Shown here one piece after another: positions 31,264 through 39,916 of a stretch of DNA of 53,048 bases. The notes under the pieces were generated by a model. The model saw only the letters and a program-made list of their open reading frames with translations. It did not search any database and had not been told where the DNA came from. Source of the DNA: an uncultured beta proteobacterium (GTDB lineage Bacteria > Pseudomonadota > Gammaproteobacteria > Burkholderiales > Burkholderiaceae_C); the NCBI GenBank assembly GCA_903876735.1, contig CAIRAW010000019.1, forward strand, positions 1 to 53,048. The letters run 5' to 3'. The position numbers were made by a program, and so were the translations under genes. Position 1 is the stretch's first letter, and each line of letters starts with the position of its first letter.

Positions 31264-31737
31264 TCAGGTCTGGCTGCGTTTCTTGATGCTGATCTGCTTG
31301 GGTTTGGCGCGTTTGATCTGACCGCCGGAGGTCAGGCGCTGGTTGCCCAGCACGCGCAGAGTTTTGACTTCCGGGCGCTGACCGCCGCGCTTGCTGTATT
31401 TCAGCACCTTGAAGTCGCGTGGACCGGGCATGCGGTCTTCGTCAACGGTCTTTTCCCGCTCGGGCATGGGACGCCAGAGCACCAGCAACTTGCCGATGTG
31501 CTGGATTGGCGCAGCGCCGAGTTCGTCGGCCAGGGTCTGGAACATGGCTTCGCGCGCGGCGCGGTCGTCGGAAAAGACGCGAACCTTGATCAGGCCGTGC
31601 GCGTTGAGTGCGGCATCGGCTTCCTTTTTGACGGCGGCGGTGAGCCCGTCACCGCCCACCATCACGACGGGATCGAGGTGATGCGCTTGTGCACGGTATT
31701 CTTTGCGTTGGGCAGGGGTCAATTGAATTTGGGGCAT
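31264..31737 (-). CDS. yhbY: YhbY-family RNA-binding protein (CRM domain)
   Basis: CRS1-YhbY (CRM) domain protein that associates with pre-50S ribosomal particles. The 157-aa form starts at [20 protein letters not shown] and contains the domain to about residue 100, ending with the GXXG-like segment [11 protein letters not shown] basic C-terminal extension of about 55 residues ([16 protein letters not shown] end) makes it longer than E. coli YhbY (97 aa). It is divergent from rlmE with a 28-nt gap, an arrangement seen in E. coli too. Confidence 0.88.
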   Translation of the reverse strand: MPQIQLTPAQRKEYRAQAHHLDPVVMVGGDGLTAAVKKEADAALNAHGLIKVRVFSDDRAAREAMFQTLADELGAAPIQHIGKLLVLWRPMPEREKTVDEDRMPGPRDFKVLKYSKRGGQRPEVKTLRVLGNQRLTSGGQIKRAKPKQISIKKRSQT

Positions 31738-31765
31738 GGCCTTATTATCGGTCACGAAGGTAAAA

Positions 31766-32440
31766 ATGAAAGTCAACGGTAAAAGCAGCAAGGTCAATCG
31801 GGCGTGGATCAACGATCACGTCAACGATCCCTATGTCAAACTCGCCAAACTCGAGGGCTACCGCGCACGCGCCGCCTACAAACTCAAGGAAATTGATGAA
31901 GCGCTGCACCTGATCAAACCGGGGCAACTAGTGGTCGATCTGGGTTCCACTCCAGGTGCCTGGAGCCAGTATGTGCGGCGCAGGATGTCACCCAGGACCG
32001 CCACCAGCGGTGGCGCTGCGGTTGGGGAATTGAACGGGACCATCATTGCGCTCGACATTCTGCCGATGGAGCCGATCGAGGGCGTCACGTTCCTGCAAGG
32101 GGATTTTCGCGAGCCCGAGGTGCTGCAACGCCTGGCTGACGAGATGAAGGGCCGTCAGGCTGACATCGTGGTGTCCGACATGGCGCCCAACCTGTCGGGC
32201 ATTGCGTCGGCCGATGCGGCGCGCATTGAAGAACTGGTCGAGTTGGCCCTGGAGTTCGCCCAGACCCATATGAAACGCCAGGGCACGCTGGTGGCAAAAG
32301 TGTTCCACGGTGGCGGTTATGACCCCTTGGTCAAGCGCTTTCGCGAGATCTTTCTGGTGGTCAAGCCGTTCAAGCCCAAAGCCTCGCGCGACAAGTCCTC
32401 GGAAACGTTTTTGCTGGGCGTGGGCTTGAAAGCGATCTGA
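31766..32440 (+). CDS. rlmE: 23S rRNA (uridine-2'-O-)-methyltransferase RlmE
   Basis: Methylates U2552 of 23S rRNA late in 50S assembly. The 224-aa FtsJ/RrmJ-fold protein has the SAM motif [12 protein letters not shown] and the catalytic tetrad K ([10 protein letters not shown]), D ([11 protein letters not shown]), K ([10 protein letters not shown]) and E ([10 protein letters not shown]). ATG at 31766 follows AAGG. Its neighbour ftsH follows 129 nt later, as in many proteobacteria, but with its own promoter. Confidence 0.95.
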   Translation: MKVNGKSSKVNRAWINDHVNDPYVKLAKLEGYRARAAYKLKEIDEALHLIKPGQLVVDLGSTPGAWSQYVRRRMSPRTATSGGAAVGELNGTIIALDILPMEPIEGVTFLQGDFREPEVLQRLADEMKGRQADIVVSDMAPNLSGIASADAARIEELVELALEFAQTHMKRQGTLVAKVFHGGGYDPLVKRFREIFLVVKPFKPKASRDKSSETFLLGVGLKAI

Positions 32441-32497
32441 ATTCAAGGTCTTTTTCTTGACTGGCGGCAATAAAACCCTGCCCGGCCTACCTTGTAT

Positions 32498-32525
32498 CTT
32501 GAAACGCCTAAAATGGGTCCCAACT
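32498..32525 (+). promoter_or_regulatory. Candidate sigma-32 (RpoH) promoter of ftsH
   Basis: CTTGAAA (32498-32504), identical to the RpoH -35 consensus, is followed after 13 nt by TCCCAACT (32518-32525). The latter matches the CCCCATnT -10 at most positions. It sits 45 nt before the ftsH start, and ftsH is a known heat-shock gene in E. coli. Confidence 0.55.
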
Positions 32526-32569
32526 GTGCCTAGCCTTATCTCTCACTTGCTTCCCTACTGGAGCCTCGC

Positions 32570-34489
32570 TTGAATAATCAGTGGTTCTCGAAAATAGCCG
32601 TTTGGCTTGTTATTGCCCTTGTGCTCTTCACTGTGTTCAAACAGTTCGATACGCGCGGGACTGCCGGTGCCGGGAACCTCGGTTACTCCGACTTTCTCGA
32701 AGAGGTTCGTGGCAAGCGCATCAAGAGCGCCGTGATTCAGGAAGGCCAGGGCGGCACGGAGATCATTGCCGTCACCAACGATGACCGCAAAATCCGCACC
32801 ACCGCAACCTACCTGGACCGTGGCCTGGTCGGTGACCTGATTGCCAACGGCGTCAAGTTTGATGTCAAGGCGCGCGAAGAAGGCTCGCTTCTGATGACGC
32901 TGCTGGTCAGCTGGGGCCCGATGCTGCTCTTGATCGGCGTCTGGGTTTATTTCATGCGCCAGATGCAGGGTGGCGGCAAGGGGGGCGCTTTCAGCTTTGG
33001 CAAGAGCAAAGCCCGTTTGCTTGATGAAAACACCAACCAGATTACTTTCGCCGATGTTGCCGGTTGTGACGAGGCCAAGGAAGAAGTCAAAGAGGTGGTC
33101 GATTTCCTGAAAGACCCGGCCAAGTTCCAGAAACTCGGCGGTCGCATTCCGCGTGGCCTGTTGCTGGTCGGCCCACCCGGCACCGGCAAGACGCTTTTGG
33201 CCAAGGGCATTGCAGGTGAGGCCAAGGTCCCGTTTTTCTCGATTTCGGGTTCTGATTTTGTTGAAATGTTCGTTGGCGTCGGCGCTTCGCGTGTGCGCGA
33301 CATGTTCGACAACGCCAAGAAAAACGCACCCTGCATCATCTTCATCGATGAAATCGACGCTGTGGGCCGCCAGCGTGGCGCCGGTCTGGGCGGTGGCAAT
33401 GACGAGCGCGAGCAAACGCTGAACCAGATGCTGGTCGAGATGGACGGCTTTGAGACCAATGCCGGCGTCATCGTGGTCGCTGCGACGAATCGCCCTGACA
33501 TTCTGGACGCGGCTCTGTTGCGCCCGGGCCGTTTTGACCGCCAGGTCTATGTGACGCTGCCCGACATTCGCGGTCGTGAGCAGATTCTCAACGTGCACAT
33601 GCGCAAGGTACCGCTGGGTCAGGATGTGAACGCCGGCGTTATCGCGCGCGGCACGCCTGGCATGTCGGGAGCCGATCTGGCCAACCTCTGCAATGAAGCG
33701 GCGCTGATGGCGGCGCGACGCAATGCACGCACTGTCGAGATGCAGGACTTCGAGAAGGCCAAGGACAAGATTTTGATGGGGCCAGAGCGCAAGAGCATGG
33801 TCATGCCCGAGAGCGAACGTCGCAACACCGCTTACCATGAGTCGGGCCACGCCCTGATTGGCAAGATGCTGTCCAAATGCGATCCGGTGCACAAGGTCAC
33901 CATCATTCCGCGTGGTCGCGCGTTGGGCGTCACCATGAGCCTGCCGGCGCAGGACCGCTACAGCTACGACAGCGAGTACATGCAGCACCAGATCAGCATG
34001 CTGTTTGGCGGGCGCATTGCCGAAGAAGTGTTCATGAACCAGATGACCACCGGCGCCAGCAACGATTTCGAGCGCGCCACGCATATTGCGCGTGACATGG
34101 TGACGCGTTATGGCATGACCGATGCCCTGGGTCCTATGGTCTATGCCGACAACGAGGGCGAAGTCTTCCTGGGCCGCTCGGTCACCAAGACCACCAATAT
34201 GAGCGAGCAGACCATGCAGAAGGTCGATGCCGAGGTGCGACGCATCATCGATCAGCAGTACAGCCTGGCGCGCAAGCTGATCGAAGACAACCAGGACAAG
34301 ATTCACGCCATGGCCAAGGCTTTGCTGGAATGGGAAACCATTGACAGCGAGCAGCTCGACGACATCATGGCCGGCAAGGAACCGCGTCCGCCAAAAGACT
34401 GGACGCCGCGCACGCCCTTGGCCGGTGGTGACAACGGCAGTGGCGGTGCTCCGGCCGTGAAGGTCGACACAGCGCCGACCGCGGCATAG
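32570..34489 (+). CDS. ftsH: ATP-dependent zinc metalloprotease FtsH
   Basis: Membrane-anchored AAA+ protease that degrades damaged membrane proteins and regulators such as RpoH and LpxC. The 639-aa protein has two transmembrane helices (about residues 6-22 and 104-124) around a small periplasmic domain. The AAA module carries Walker [14 protein letters not shown], Walker [11 protein letters not shown] and the SRH with RPGRFDRQV. The zinc motif HESGH comes next. It starts at TTG 32570, the codon that yields the typical MNNQWFSK N-terminus, with CTGGAG upstream. Confidence 0.97.
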   Translation: MNNQWFSKIAVWLVIALVLFTVFKQFDTRGTAGAGNLGYSDFLEEVRGKRIKSAVIQEGQGGTEIIAVTNDDRKIRTTATYLDRGLVGDLIANGVKFDVKAREEGSLLMTLLVSWGPMLLLIGVWVYFMRQMQGGGKGGAFSFGKSKARLLDENTNQITFADVAGCDEAKEEVKEVVDFLKDPAKFQKLGGRIPRGLLLVGPPGTGKTLLAKGIAGEAKVPFFSISGSDFVEMFVGVGASRVRDMFDNAKKNAPCIIFIDEIDAVGRQRGAGLGGGNDEREQTLNQMLVEMDGFETNAGVIVVAATNRPDILDAALLRPGRFDRQVYVTLPDIRGREQILNVHMRKVPLGQDVNAGVIARGTPGMSGADLANLCNEAALMAARRNARTVEMQDFEKAKDKILMGPERKSMVMPESERRNTAYHESGHALIGKMLSKCDPVHKVTIIPRGRALGVTMSLPAQDRYSYDSEYMQHQISMLFGGRIAEEVFMNQMTTGASNDFERATHIARDMVTRYGMTDALGPMVYADNEGEVFLGRSVTKTTNMSEQTMQKVDAEVRRIIDQQYSLARKLIEDNQDKIHAMAKALLEWETIDSEQLDDIMAGKEPRPPKDWTPRTPLAGGDNGSGGAPAVKVDTAPTAA

Positions 34490-34510
34490 CATCACATTTT
34501 TCGAATGGGA

Positions 34511-34535
34511 AACGGGGCTGCTTGGCCCCGTTTTT
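34511..34535 (+). terminator. Rho-independent terminator of ftsH
   Basis: Eight-base stem AACGGGGC/GCCCCGTT with a six-base loop followed by TTTTTC, 22 nt after the ftsH stop. Confidence 0.85.
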
Positions 34536-34560
34536 CATGGTCACACTATGACAGCACGCC

Positions 34561-35421
34561 ATGCAATGGAACACCACCCGCTTCACCATTGACCTGAGCC
34601 GCCCGCAGGTGATGGGCATCGTGAATGTCACGCCGGATTCGTTCTCGGACGGCGGGCAGCACGCCAGTACCCGGTCTGCCCTGCAGCACTGTGAGCAACT
34701 ACTGCGCGACGGCGCTGACATTCTGGATATTGGGGGCGAATCCACCCGTCCTGGCGCCACGCCCCTGCCTTTGACGCAGGAACTCGCGCGTGTTGTGCCG
34801 GTCGTGCGCGAAGCCGTCCGATTAGGTGTGCCGATATCGATCGACAGCTACAAACCGGGCGTTATGCAGGCGGTGCTGGACCTGGGCGTCGACATCATCA
34901 ACGACATCTGGGCTTTGCGCTGGCGCGAGCCAGACGCTCTGGCCGGCGAGCCGGACGGGATGCAGGTCGTTTCTGAACACGCGCGTTGTGGCATTTGCCT
35001 GATGCACATGCATCGCGAGCCCCGGACCATGCAGGTCGAACCGATGGCGGGTGACATCGTGCCGCAGGTGCGCCAGTTTCTGGAACACGCAGCGCAGATG
35101 CTGCAGGCACGTGGCGTGCAAAAGGAACGGATCGTGATCGATCCTGGGATCGGCTTTGGCAAGACCATGGCGCAAAACTTTGCCTTGCTGGCGCGCCAGC
35201 GCGAGTTGCTGGACAGTGGTTATCCGCTGCTGGCCGGTTGGTCGCGCAAGTCATCGCTGTCGGGGCTTCGCGGCGCTGGCGAGTCGTTGAAGGCGCACGA
35301 GCGCATGGTGCCAAGCGTGGCGGCTGCCTTGCTGGCCGTCGAGCGTGGTGCCACCGTGGTGCGGGTGCACGATGTGCGCGAGACGGTGCAGGCGCTGCAC
35401 GTCCTGCGCGCCCTAGAATGA
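34561..35421 (+). CDS. folP: Dihydropteroate synthase
   Basis: Joins 7,8-dihydropterin pyrophosphate and p-aminobenzoate in folate synthesis, and is the target of sulfonamides. The 286-aa TIM-barrel protein has the signatures [15 protein letters not shown] and [13 protein letters not shown], and DPGIGFGKT and GWSRKSSL towards the end. No resistance-type insertion was noticed. It lies 40 nt before glmM; the folP-glmM pair after ftsH is standard in proteobacteria. Confidence 0.96.
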   Translation: MQWNTTRFTIDLSRPQVMGIVNVTPDSFSDGGQHASTRSALQHCEQLLRDGADILDIGGESTRPGATPLPLTQELARVVPVVREAVRLGVPISIDSYKPGVMQAVLDLGVDIINDIWALRWREPDALAGEPDGMQVVSEHARCGICLMHMHREPRTMQVEPMAGDIVPQVRQFLEHAAQMLQARGVQKERIVIDPGIGFGKTMAQNFALLARQRELLDSGYPLLAGWSRKSSLSGLRGAGESLKAHERMVPSVAAALLAVERGATVVRVHDVRETVQALHVLRALE

Positions 35422-35461
35422 GGCGCCTTGTGGCACATCCAATCGAGAGCAGGGAACAATA

Positions 35462-36793
35462 ATGAGCAGAAAATATTTTGGAACCGACGGCATTCGCGGT
35501 ACGGTCGGGCAGGCCCCGATCACCCCTGATTTCGTGTTGCGCCTGGCCCATGCCGTGGGGCGGGTTCTCAAGCGTACGGAGGCGCGCCCCACCGTGCTGA
35601 TTGGCAAGGACACGCGCATCTCGGGTTACATGCTGGAGAGCGCGCTCGAGAGCGGTTTCAATTCCGCCGGCGTTGACGTGCTCCTGCTCGGGCCCCTGCC
35701 GACCCCGGGCGTGGCCTATTTGACACGCGCAAGGCGCGCCTCGCTTGGGGTTGTCATCAGCGCCAGCCATAACCCTTTCGCCGACAACGGCATCAAGTTT
35801 TTCAGCGCACAGGGTGCCAAGTTGCCAGATGCCTGGGAGTTGGAGGTCGAAGCCGCGCTCGACGAAGCGCCGGTCTGGGCTGACTCGGCCAATCTGGGCA
35901 AGACGCGCCGACTCGACGACGCCGCCGGGCGCTATATTGAGTTCTGCAAGAGCACGTTCGCCAATGATCTGACGCTCAAGGGCATCAAGATTGTGGTTGA
36001 TGCCGCACACGGTGCGGCCTACCAGATCGCGCCCATGGTGTTCCATGAACTGGGCGCAGATGTGGTGGCCATTGGCTGTTCGCCCGACGGCTTGAACATC
36101 AACCATGAGGTGGGGGCCACGCATCCGCAGGCCCTGGTTGCGGCGGTCAAGGCGCATCGTGCTGATTTCGGCGTAGCGCTGGACGGTGACGCGGACCGCC
36201 TGCAACTGGTCGACGCCGACGGACGCCTGTACAACGGCGACGAGTTGCTCTACATCATGGCCGACGAGCGTCTCGGGCGCGATGAACATGTGCCGGGCGT
36301 GGTTGGCACCTTGATGACCAATATGGCGGTTGAAGTCGCGCTCAAAGCCCGTGGCGTGCAGTTTGTGCGTGCCAGCGTGGGTGACCGTTATGTTCTGGAA
36401 GAACTGGAGAAACACCGGTGGTTGCTGGGCGGCGAAGGGTCAGGGCATTTGCTGGCGCTGGACAAGAGCACCACGGGCGACGGCTTGATTTCGGCCCTGC
36501 AAATCCTCCAGGCCTGCGTTCGCAGCGGCAAGAGCGTGGCCGAACTGCTGGAGAAGGTGACACTGTTCCCCCAAACCCTGATCAATGTCCGCCTGCAAGC
36601 GGGTCAGGATTGGCAGGCCAGTGCCGGTCTTGCCAGCGCCATCGCGGCGGCTGAGGCAGAACTTGGCGCCAGCGGACGGGTGTTGATCCGCGCCAGCGGC
36701 ACCGAGCCACTGGTGCGGGTGATGGTGGAGGCGCGCGACGCCGAACAGGCCAGGCGTTGCGCCGAGCGCATTGCCGCCACCTTGGCGGCCTGA
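35462..36793 (+). CDS. glmM: Phosphoglucosamine mutase
   Basis: Interconverts glucosamine-6-P and glucosamine-1-P for UDP-GlcNAc, the shared precursor of peptidoglycan and of the lipid A made by the lpx genes in this window. The 443-aa protein has the phosphoserine loop [15 protein letters not shown], the metal loop [13 protein letters not shown], the sugar-specificity loop GGEGSGH and the phosphate-binding [17 protein letters not shown] follows a weak AGGGAACA Shine-Dalgarno sequence. It is followed 2 nt later by a GNAT gene. Confidence 0.96.
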   Translation: MSRKYFGTDGIRGTVGQAPITPDFVLRLAHAVGRVLKRTEARPTVLIGKDTRISGYMLESALESGFNSAGVDVLLLGPLPTPGVAYLTRARRASLGVVISASHNPFADNGIKFFSAQGAKLPDAWELEVEAALDEAPVWADSANLGKTRRLDDAAGRYIEFCKSTFANDLTLKGIKIVVDAAHGAAYQIAPMVFHELGADVVAIGCSPDGLNINHEVGATHPQALVAAVKAHRADFGVALDGDADRLQLVDADGRLYNGDELLYIMADERLGRDEHVPGVVGTLMTNMAVEVALKARGVQFVRASVGDRYVLEELEKHRWLLGGEGSGHLLALDKSTTGDGLISALQILQACVRSGKSVAELLEKVTLFPQTLINVRLQAGQDWQASAGLASAIAAAEAELGASGRVLIRASGTEPLVRVMVEARDAEQARRCAERIAATLAA

Positions 36794-36795
36794 GC

Positions 36796-37308
36796 ATGGA
36801 CAGCGTTTCAACCGTGCGCGTCTGTCGCGCTGATTACGCCAATCCGGTGCACGCCCAGGCGATCGTCAACCTGCTGGACGCCTACGCACGTGATCCCGCG
36901 GGTGGTGGCGAGCCCTTGAGCGCATTCGCCCTGGCCGGCCTGATCCCCGCGCTGGCGGCGCGGCCACAAGCCTTCAGTGTGCTGGCATTCGCCGGTGCGA
37001 TGGACGCTGAACCGGTCGGTCTGGTCAATTGTTTCGAAGGTTTCTCGACGTTCGCCTGCCGGCCGTTGGTGAACGTGCACGATGTCGTGGTGCTGGCCGG
37101 CTACCGGGGTCGGCGCGTCGCAGAAAAGATGCTGGCGCTGGTCGAGATCCTGGCGCTCGAGCGCGGCGCCTGCAAACTCACGCTGGAGGTTCTGGCCGGC
37201 AACGCCGGCGCCATCAAGCTCTACAAGCGGGTCGGCTTTGACAACTACCAACTCGACCCGGCCATGGGGCAGGCGCAGTTTTTGCAGAAGTACTTGCCTG
37301 AGGGTTAA
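36796..37308 (+). CDS. GNAT-family N-acetyltransferase
   Basis: Acetyl-CoA-dependent acetyltransferase of unknown substrate, 170 aa. The GNAT core is visible as NVHDVVVLAGYRGRRVAEKM (acetyl-CoA pyrophosphate loop) and LTLEVLAGNAGAIKLYKRVGF. ATG at 36796 is 2 nt after glmM; the frame is open a little earlier inside glmM, but a typical N-terminus begins here. The end overlaps the convergent degenerate HD-GYP gene by 4 nt. Confidence 0.8.
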   Translation: MDSVSTVRVCRADYANPVHAQAIVNLLDAYARDPAGGGEPLSAFALAGLIPALAARPQAFSVLAFAGAMDAEPVGLVNCFEGFSTFACRPLVNVHDVVVLAGYRGRRVAEKMLALVEILALERGACKLTLEVLAGNAGAIKLYKRVGFDNYQLDPAMGQAQFLQKYLPEG

Positions 37309-38267
37309 GCCGTCGCGTTGACGCCAAGCCGCAGGATCAGGTAGTGATTGAGGTGCTCATGCATGGCTGAGGCGGTCAGCGCGGACTTGATGGCCGGATT
37401 GCCGTTGGCAGTGCGGTGCAGTTTTGGGGGCTTGAGCAGCGCGCCAGCCTCGCTGAGCACGATCGCCACGAGCGGCAGGTTGGGTTCGCTGCTGCGGCGC
37501 ATCACGACAGCCACTCGGCGGTCTTCCATCCGAACAAAGGTGCCGGGCGGACACAGGCCGACAGCGCGCACCAGTGCGCGACTGACCTCGTCATTCTCAT
37601 TGTTGGCGCCGGTCACGATGGTGCGCGCCGAATCGGTGGCACTGCGGCCTTCGCGTGACTTGCGCGGGCTGATCATGGCGGCGTAGCGGTCCACTACGTG
37701 CAAAATATGGGCCAAGCGTCTGGCCGGCGCAAGGTCTTTCAGCGCGGTTTTTTCCTGGCTTTCTTCATGGTGCAGCGCAACGGTGTCCAGCCACAAGGCG
37801 TTTGTTACCCCGATGTTGCCCAGCATCATGGCGCCCTTGACGGCATGGGTGCGGATGCCGTTCTGCTGCGTGGCGCTTGGTTTTTCTGTTTGTTCGGCCA
37901 ACTCGTCCTGCAGCGCCGTCATGGCGATGTTCATGGTCAGCGCCGCACGCACCAGGCTGTCGTGCTCGGACTCAGGTAAACCCAAATCCAGCGCGATCAG
38001 ATGGCACAGGACGGCGCAGACCAGCGCGTGCGAGGCGCTGTAGCCGACCGGTGAATTGGTCGCCAACTGGAACAACAGATACAGGCCGAGGTCGGTATCA
38101 CGCTCCAGCAGGGCGCGCATCCAGTGGTCGTACTGGCGCACGCGCTGCTCGAACTCCTGGGTGCTGTCCGGACTGCCCAGAATGATGCCCAGGCCCGATT
38201 CCAGGTCCGACCACAGGCTTAGCAGGTCCTCGTATTCGTCCTGGTTCTGCACGGCAGTCGCATTCAC
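37305..38267 (-). CDS. Degenerate HD-GYP-like domain protein
   Basis: A 320-aa soluble protein whose middle (about residues 75-215) follows the layout of an HD-GYP cyclic-di-GMP phosphodiesterase with lost catalytic residues. His80 (SASHAL), His141 (THAVKGA) and HHE at 166-168 remain. The HD pair is Met-Asn at 112-113 (ALTMNIAM), and the DGSGYP stretch is absent. VDRYAAM at 192-198 matches the ADR element. The HD-GYP alignment is mine by eye. I infer a ligand-binding or regulatory role rather than hydrolysis. It lies next to yajQ, which ends 3 nt away on the same strand. Confidence 0.65.
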   Translation of the reverse strand: MNATAVQNQDEYEDLLSLWSDLESGLGIILGSPDSTQEFEQRVRQYDHWMRALLERDTDLGLYLLFQLATNSPVGYSASHALVCAVLCHLIALDLGLPESEHDSLVRAALTMNIAMTALQDELAEQTEKPSATQQNGIRTHAVKGAMMLGNIGVTNALWLDTVALHHEESQEKTALKDLAPARRLAHILHVVDRYAAMISPRKSREGRSATDSARTIVTGANNENDEVSRALVRAVGLCPPGTFVRMEDRRVAVVMRRSSEPNLPLVAIVLSEAGALLKPPKLHRTANGNPAIKSALTASAMHEHLNHYLILRLGVNATA

Positions 38268-38270
38268 CGC

Positions 38271-38756
38271 TCAGTCCCTGAAGTTGTCGAAACTCAGAGG
38301 CACATCCGTGATGTCTTTTCTGATCAGCGCCATGGCGGCCTGCAGATCGTCGCGCTTGGCACCGGTGACGCGCAGCTTGCTTTCCTGAATGGCCGACTGG
38401 ACCTTGAGTTTGCTGTCCTTGAGCAGGCGCTGGATCTTCTTGGACATTTCGGTCTCGATGCCGTTGCGGACTTTGATCACCATCTTGACCTTGTCGCCGC
38501 CCATCTTCTGGACATCGCCCTTGTCCAGAAAACGCACATCGACGCTGCGTTTGGTCAGTTTGTTGCGCAAGATGTCCTCGATCTGGCTGAGCTGGAAATC
38601 AGCGTCGCCGATCAGGGTGATTTCCTTGTCCTTGATTTCGATGGCAGCCGGTGTTCCCTTGAAATCGAAGCGGGTCGCGATTTCCTTGGCGGTGTTGTCC
38701 ACCGCATTCTTGACTTCCACCAGATTGGCTTCGCAAACAGTATCGAAAGAGGGCAT
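38271..38756 (-). CDS. yajQ: YajQ-family nucleotide-binding protein
   Basis: A 161-aa cytoplasmic protein of the YajQ/DUF520 family, with two ferredoxin-like folds. Homologues bind cyclic di-GMP and other nucleotides or RNA. It begins [21 protein letters not shown] and contains RFDFKGTPA, both family hallmarks, and its length fits (about 160). It is divergent from murB with a 54-nt gap. The degenerate HD-GYP gene lies 3 nt downstream on the same strand, so the pair may be co-transcribed; a c-di-GMP link is inference. Confidence 0.92.
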   Translation of the reverse strand: MPSFDTVCEANLVEVKNAVDNTAKEIATRFDFKGTPAAIEIKDKEITLIGDADFQLSQIEDILRNKLTKRSVDVRFLDKGDVQKMGGDKVKMVIKVRNGIETEMSKKIQRLLKDSKLKVQSAIQESKLRVTGAKRDDLQAAMALIRKDITDVPLSFDNFRD

Positions 38757-38810
38757 GGTGATATTTCCGGAAGAATGGCAACTGACAGGGTAAATGAGAG
38801 AATCAGGCCA

Positions 38811-39854
38811 ATGTTAGTCGAGAAAAACGTCCCCTTACAAGCGCTCAACAGCTTTCGCATCGTCGCCAAGGCCTTTTCCATGGTTCGGGTCGCGAGCCAG
38901 GCCGATGTGCAAACCGTGCTGGCCAATGCCGAACTGGCGGCGCAAGCAAAATTTGTCCTTGGCGGGGGCAGCAATATTGTGCTCACCGGCGACGTCAAGG
39001 CGCTGGTGCTGAAGGTCGAGATCATGGGCCGGCGCCTGGTGCAAGAGACGGGTAAAGCCTTTGTGGTGGAAGCAGGTGCCGGCGAGAACTGGCACGACTT
39101 TGTGCAGTGGACGCTGCAGCAGGGCTATCCGGGGCTGGAAAATATGGCGCTGATACCGGGCAGCGTCGGGGCCGCACCGGTGCAGAACATTGGCGCTTAC
39201 GGCGTCGAGTTGCAGGACCGCTTTGATTCGCTGGACGCGATCGATCTGCAAACCGGCAGGCTTTTTACCCTCAATGCGGCCCAGTGTGCCTTCGGCTACC
39301 GTGACTCGGTCTTCAAGCACAGCGCGGCCTCAGGCAGTGCCGGGCTCGGGCTGGCGGGCCGGGCGCTGATTACACAGGTACGGTTTGCCCTGCCCAAGCC
39401 CTGGAAGCCGGTGCTGGGCTATGCCGATCTTGAACGGAAGATGGCGGACGAAGGGGTGACGCAGGCCACCGCCGGGCAAATCTTTCAGTGGGTTTGCGAC
39501 ATCCGCCGCGCCAAGCTGCCAGACCCGCGGGTGATCGGCAACGCCGGCAGTTTCTTCAAAAACCCGACCGTTACGCCCGAGCAATGTGCCGACATCATCG
39601 CGCGTGATCCGAAAGTTGTTTACTACCCCCTGCTCGATGGCAGCATCAAACTCGCCGCCGGTTGGCTGATCGACGCCTGCGGCTGGAAGGGCAAGACGGT
39701 CGGCCATGCCGGCGTCTACGAAAAGCAGGCGCTGGTGCTGGTCAACCACGGTGACGCCACGGGCGGCGAGGTCATGACCCTGGCCAAAGCGATCCAGATC
39801 AGCGTCTACGAACGCTTTGGCATCCGGCTCGAGCCCGAGCCGGTGTTGGTTTGA
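38811..39854 (+). CDS. murB: UDP-N-acetylmuramate dehydrogenase
   Basis: FAD enzyme that reduces UDP-GlcNAc-enolpyruvate to UDP-MurNAc for peptidoglycan. The 347-aa type I (E. coli-like) protein has the FAD motif [37 protein letters not shown], and the catalytic Ser in [11 protein letters not shown]. The catalytic Glu is near the C-terminus ([10 protein letters not shown]). ATG at 38811 gives [15 protein letters not shown]; the frame is open a few codons earlier. It is the last housekeeping gene before the accessory region. Confidence 0.95.
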   Translation: MLVEKNVPLQALNSFRIVAKAFSMVRVASQADVQTVLANAELAAQAKFVLGGGSNIVLTGDVKALVLKVEIMGRRLVQETGKAFVVEAGAGENWHDFVQWTLQQGYPGLENMALIPGSVGAAPVQNIGAYGVELQDRFDSLDAIDLQTGRLFTLNAAQCAFGYRDSVFKHSAASGSAGLGLAGRALITQVRFALPKPWKPVLGYADLERKMADEGVTQATAGQIFQWVCDIRRAKLPDPRVIGNAGSFFKNPTVTPEQCADIIARDPKVVYYPLLDGSIKLAAGWLIDACGWKGKTVGHAGVYEKQALVLVNHGDATGGEVMTLAKAIQISVYERFGIRLEPEPVLV

Positions 39855-39898
39855 GCCGGTTCACGCCTGCGGTTCGGGCAACAAGCTGAGACTTCCCT

Positions 39899-39904
39899 GA
39901 TAAT
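39899..39904 (+). promoter_or_regulatory. Weak candidate -10 box before the caspase operon
   Basis: GATAAT lies 12 nt before the ATG at 39917. A TTCGGG 20 nt upstream is a poor -35. If used, the mRNA would have a leader of only a few bases and no Shine-Dalgarno sequence. Confidence 0.25.
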
Positions 39905-39916
39905 CTTTGCGAATCC

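Noticed and set aside
32555..34495. 646-codon open frame on the minus strand opposite the whole of ftsH
   Set aside because: Mirrors ftsH codon usage in a GC-rich genome; it has no domain I recognise and no ribosome-binding site.
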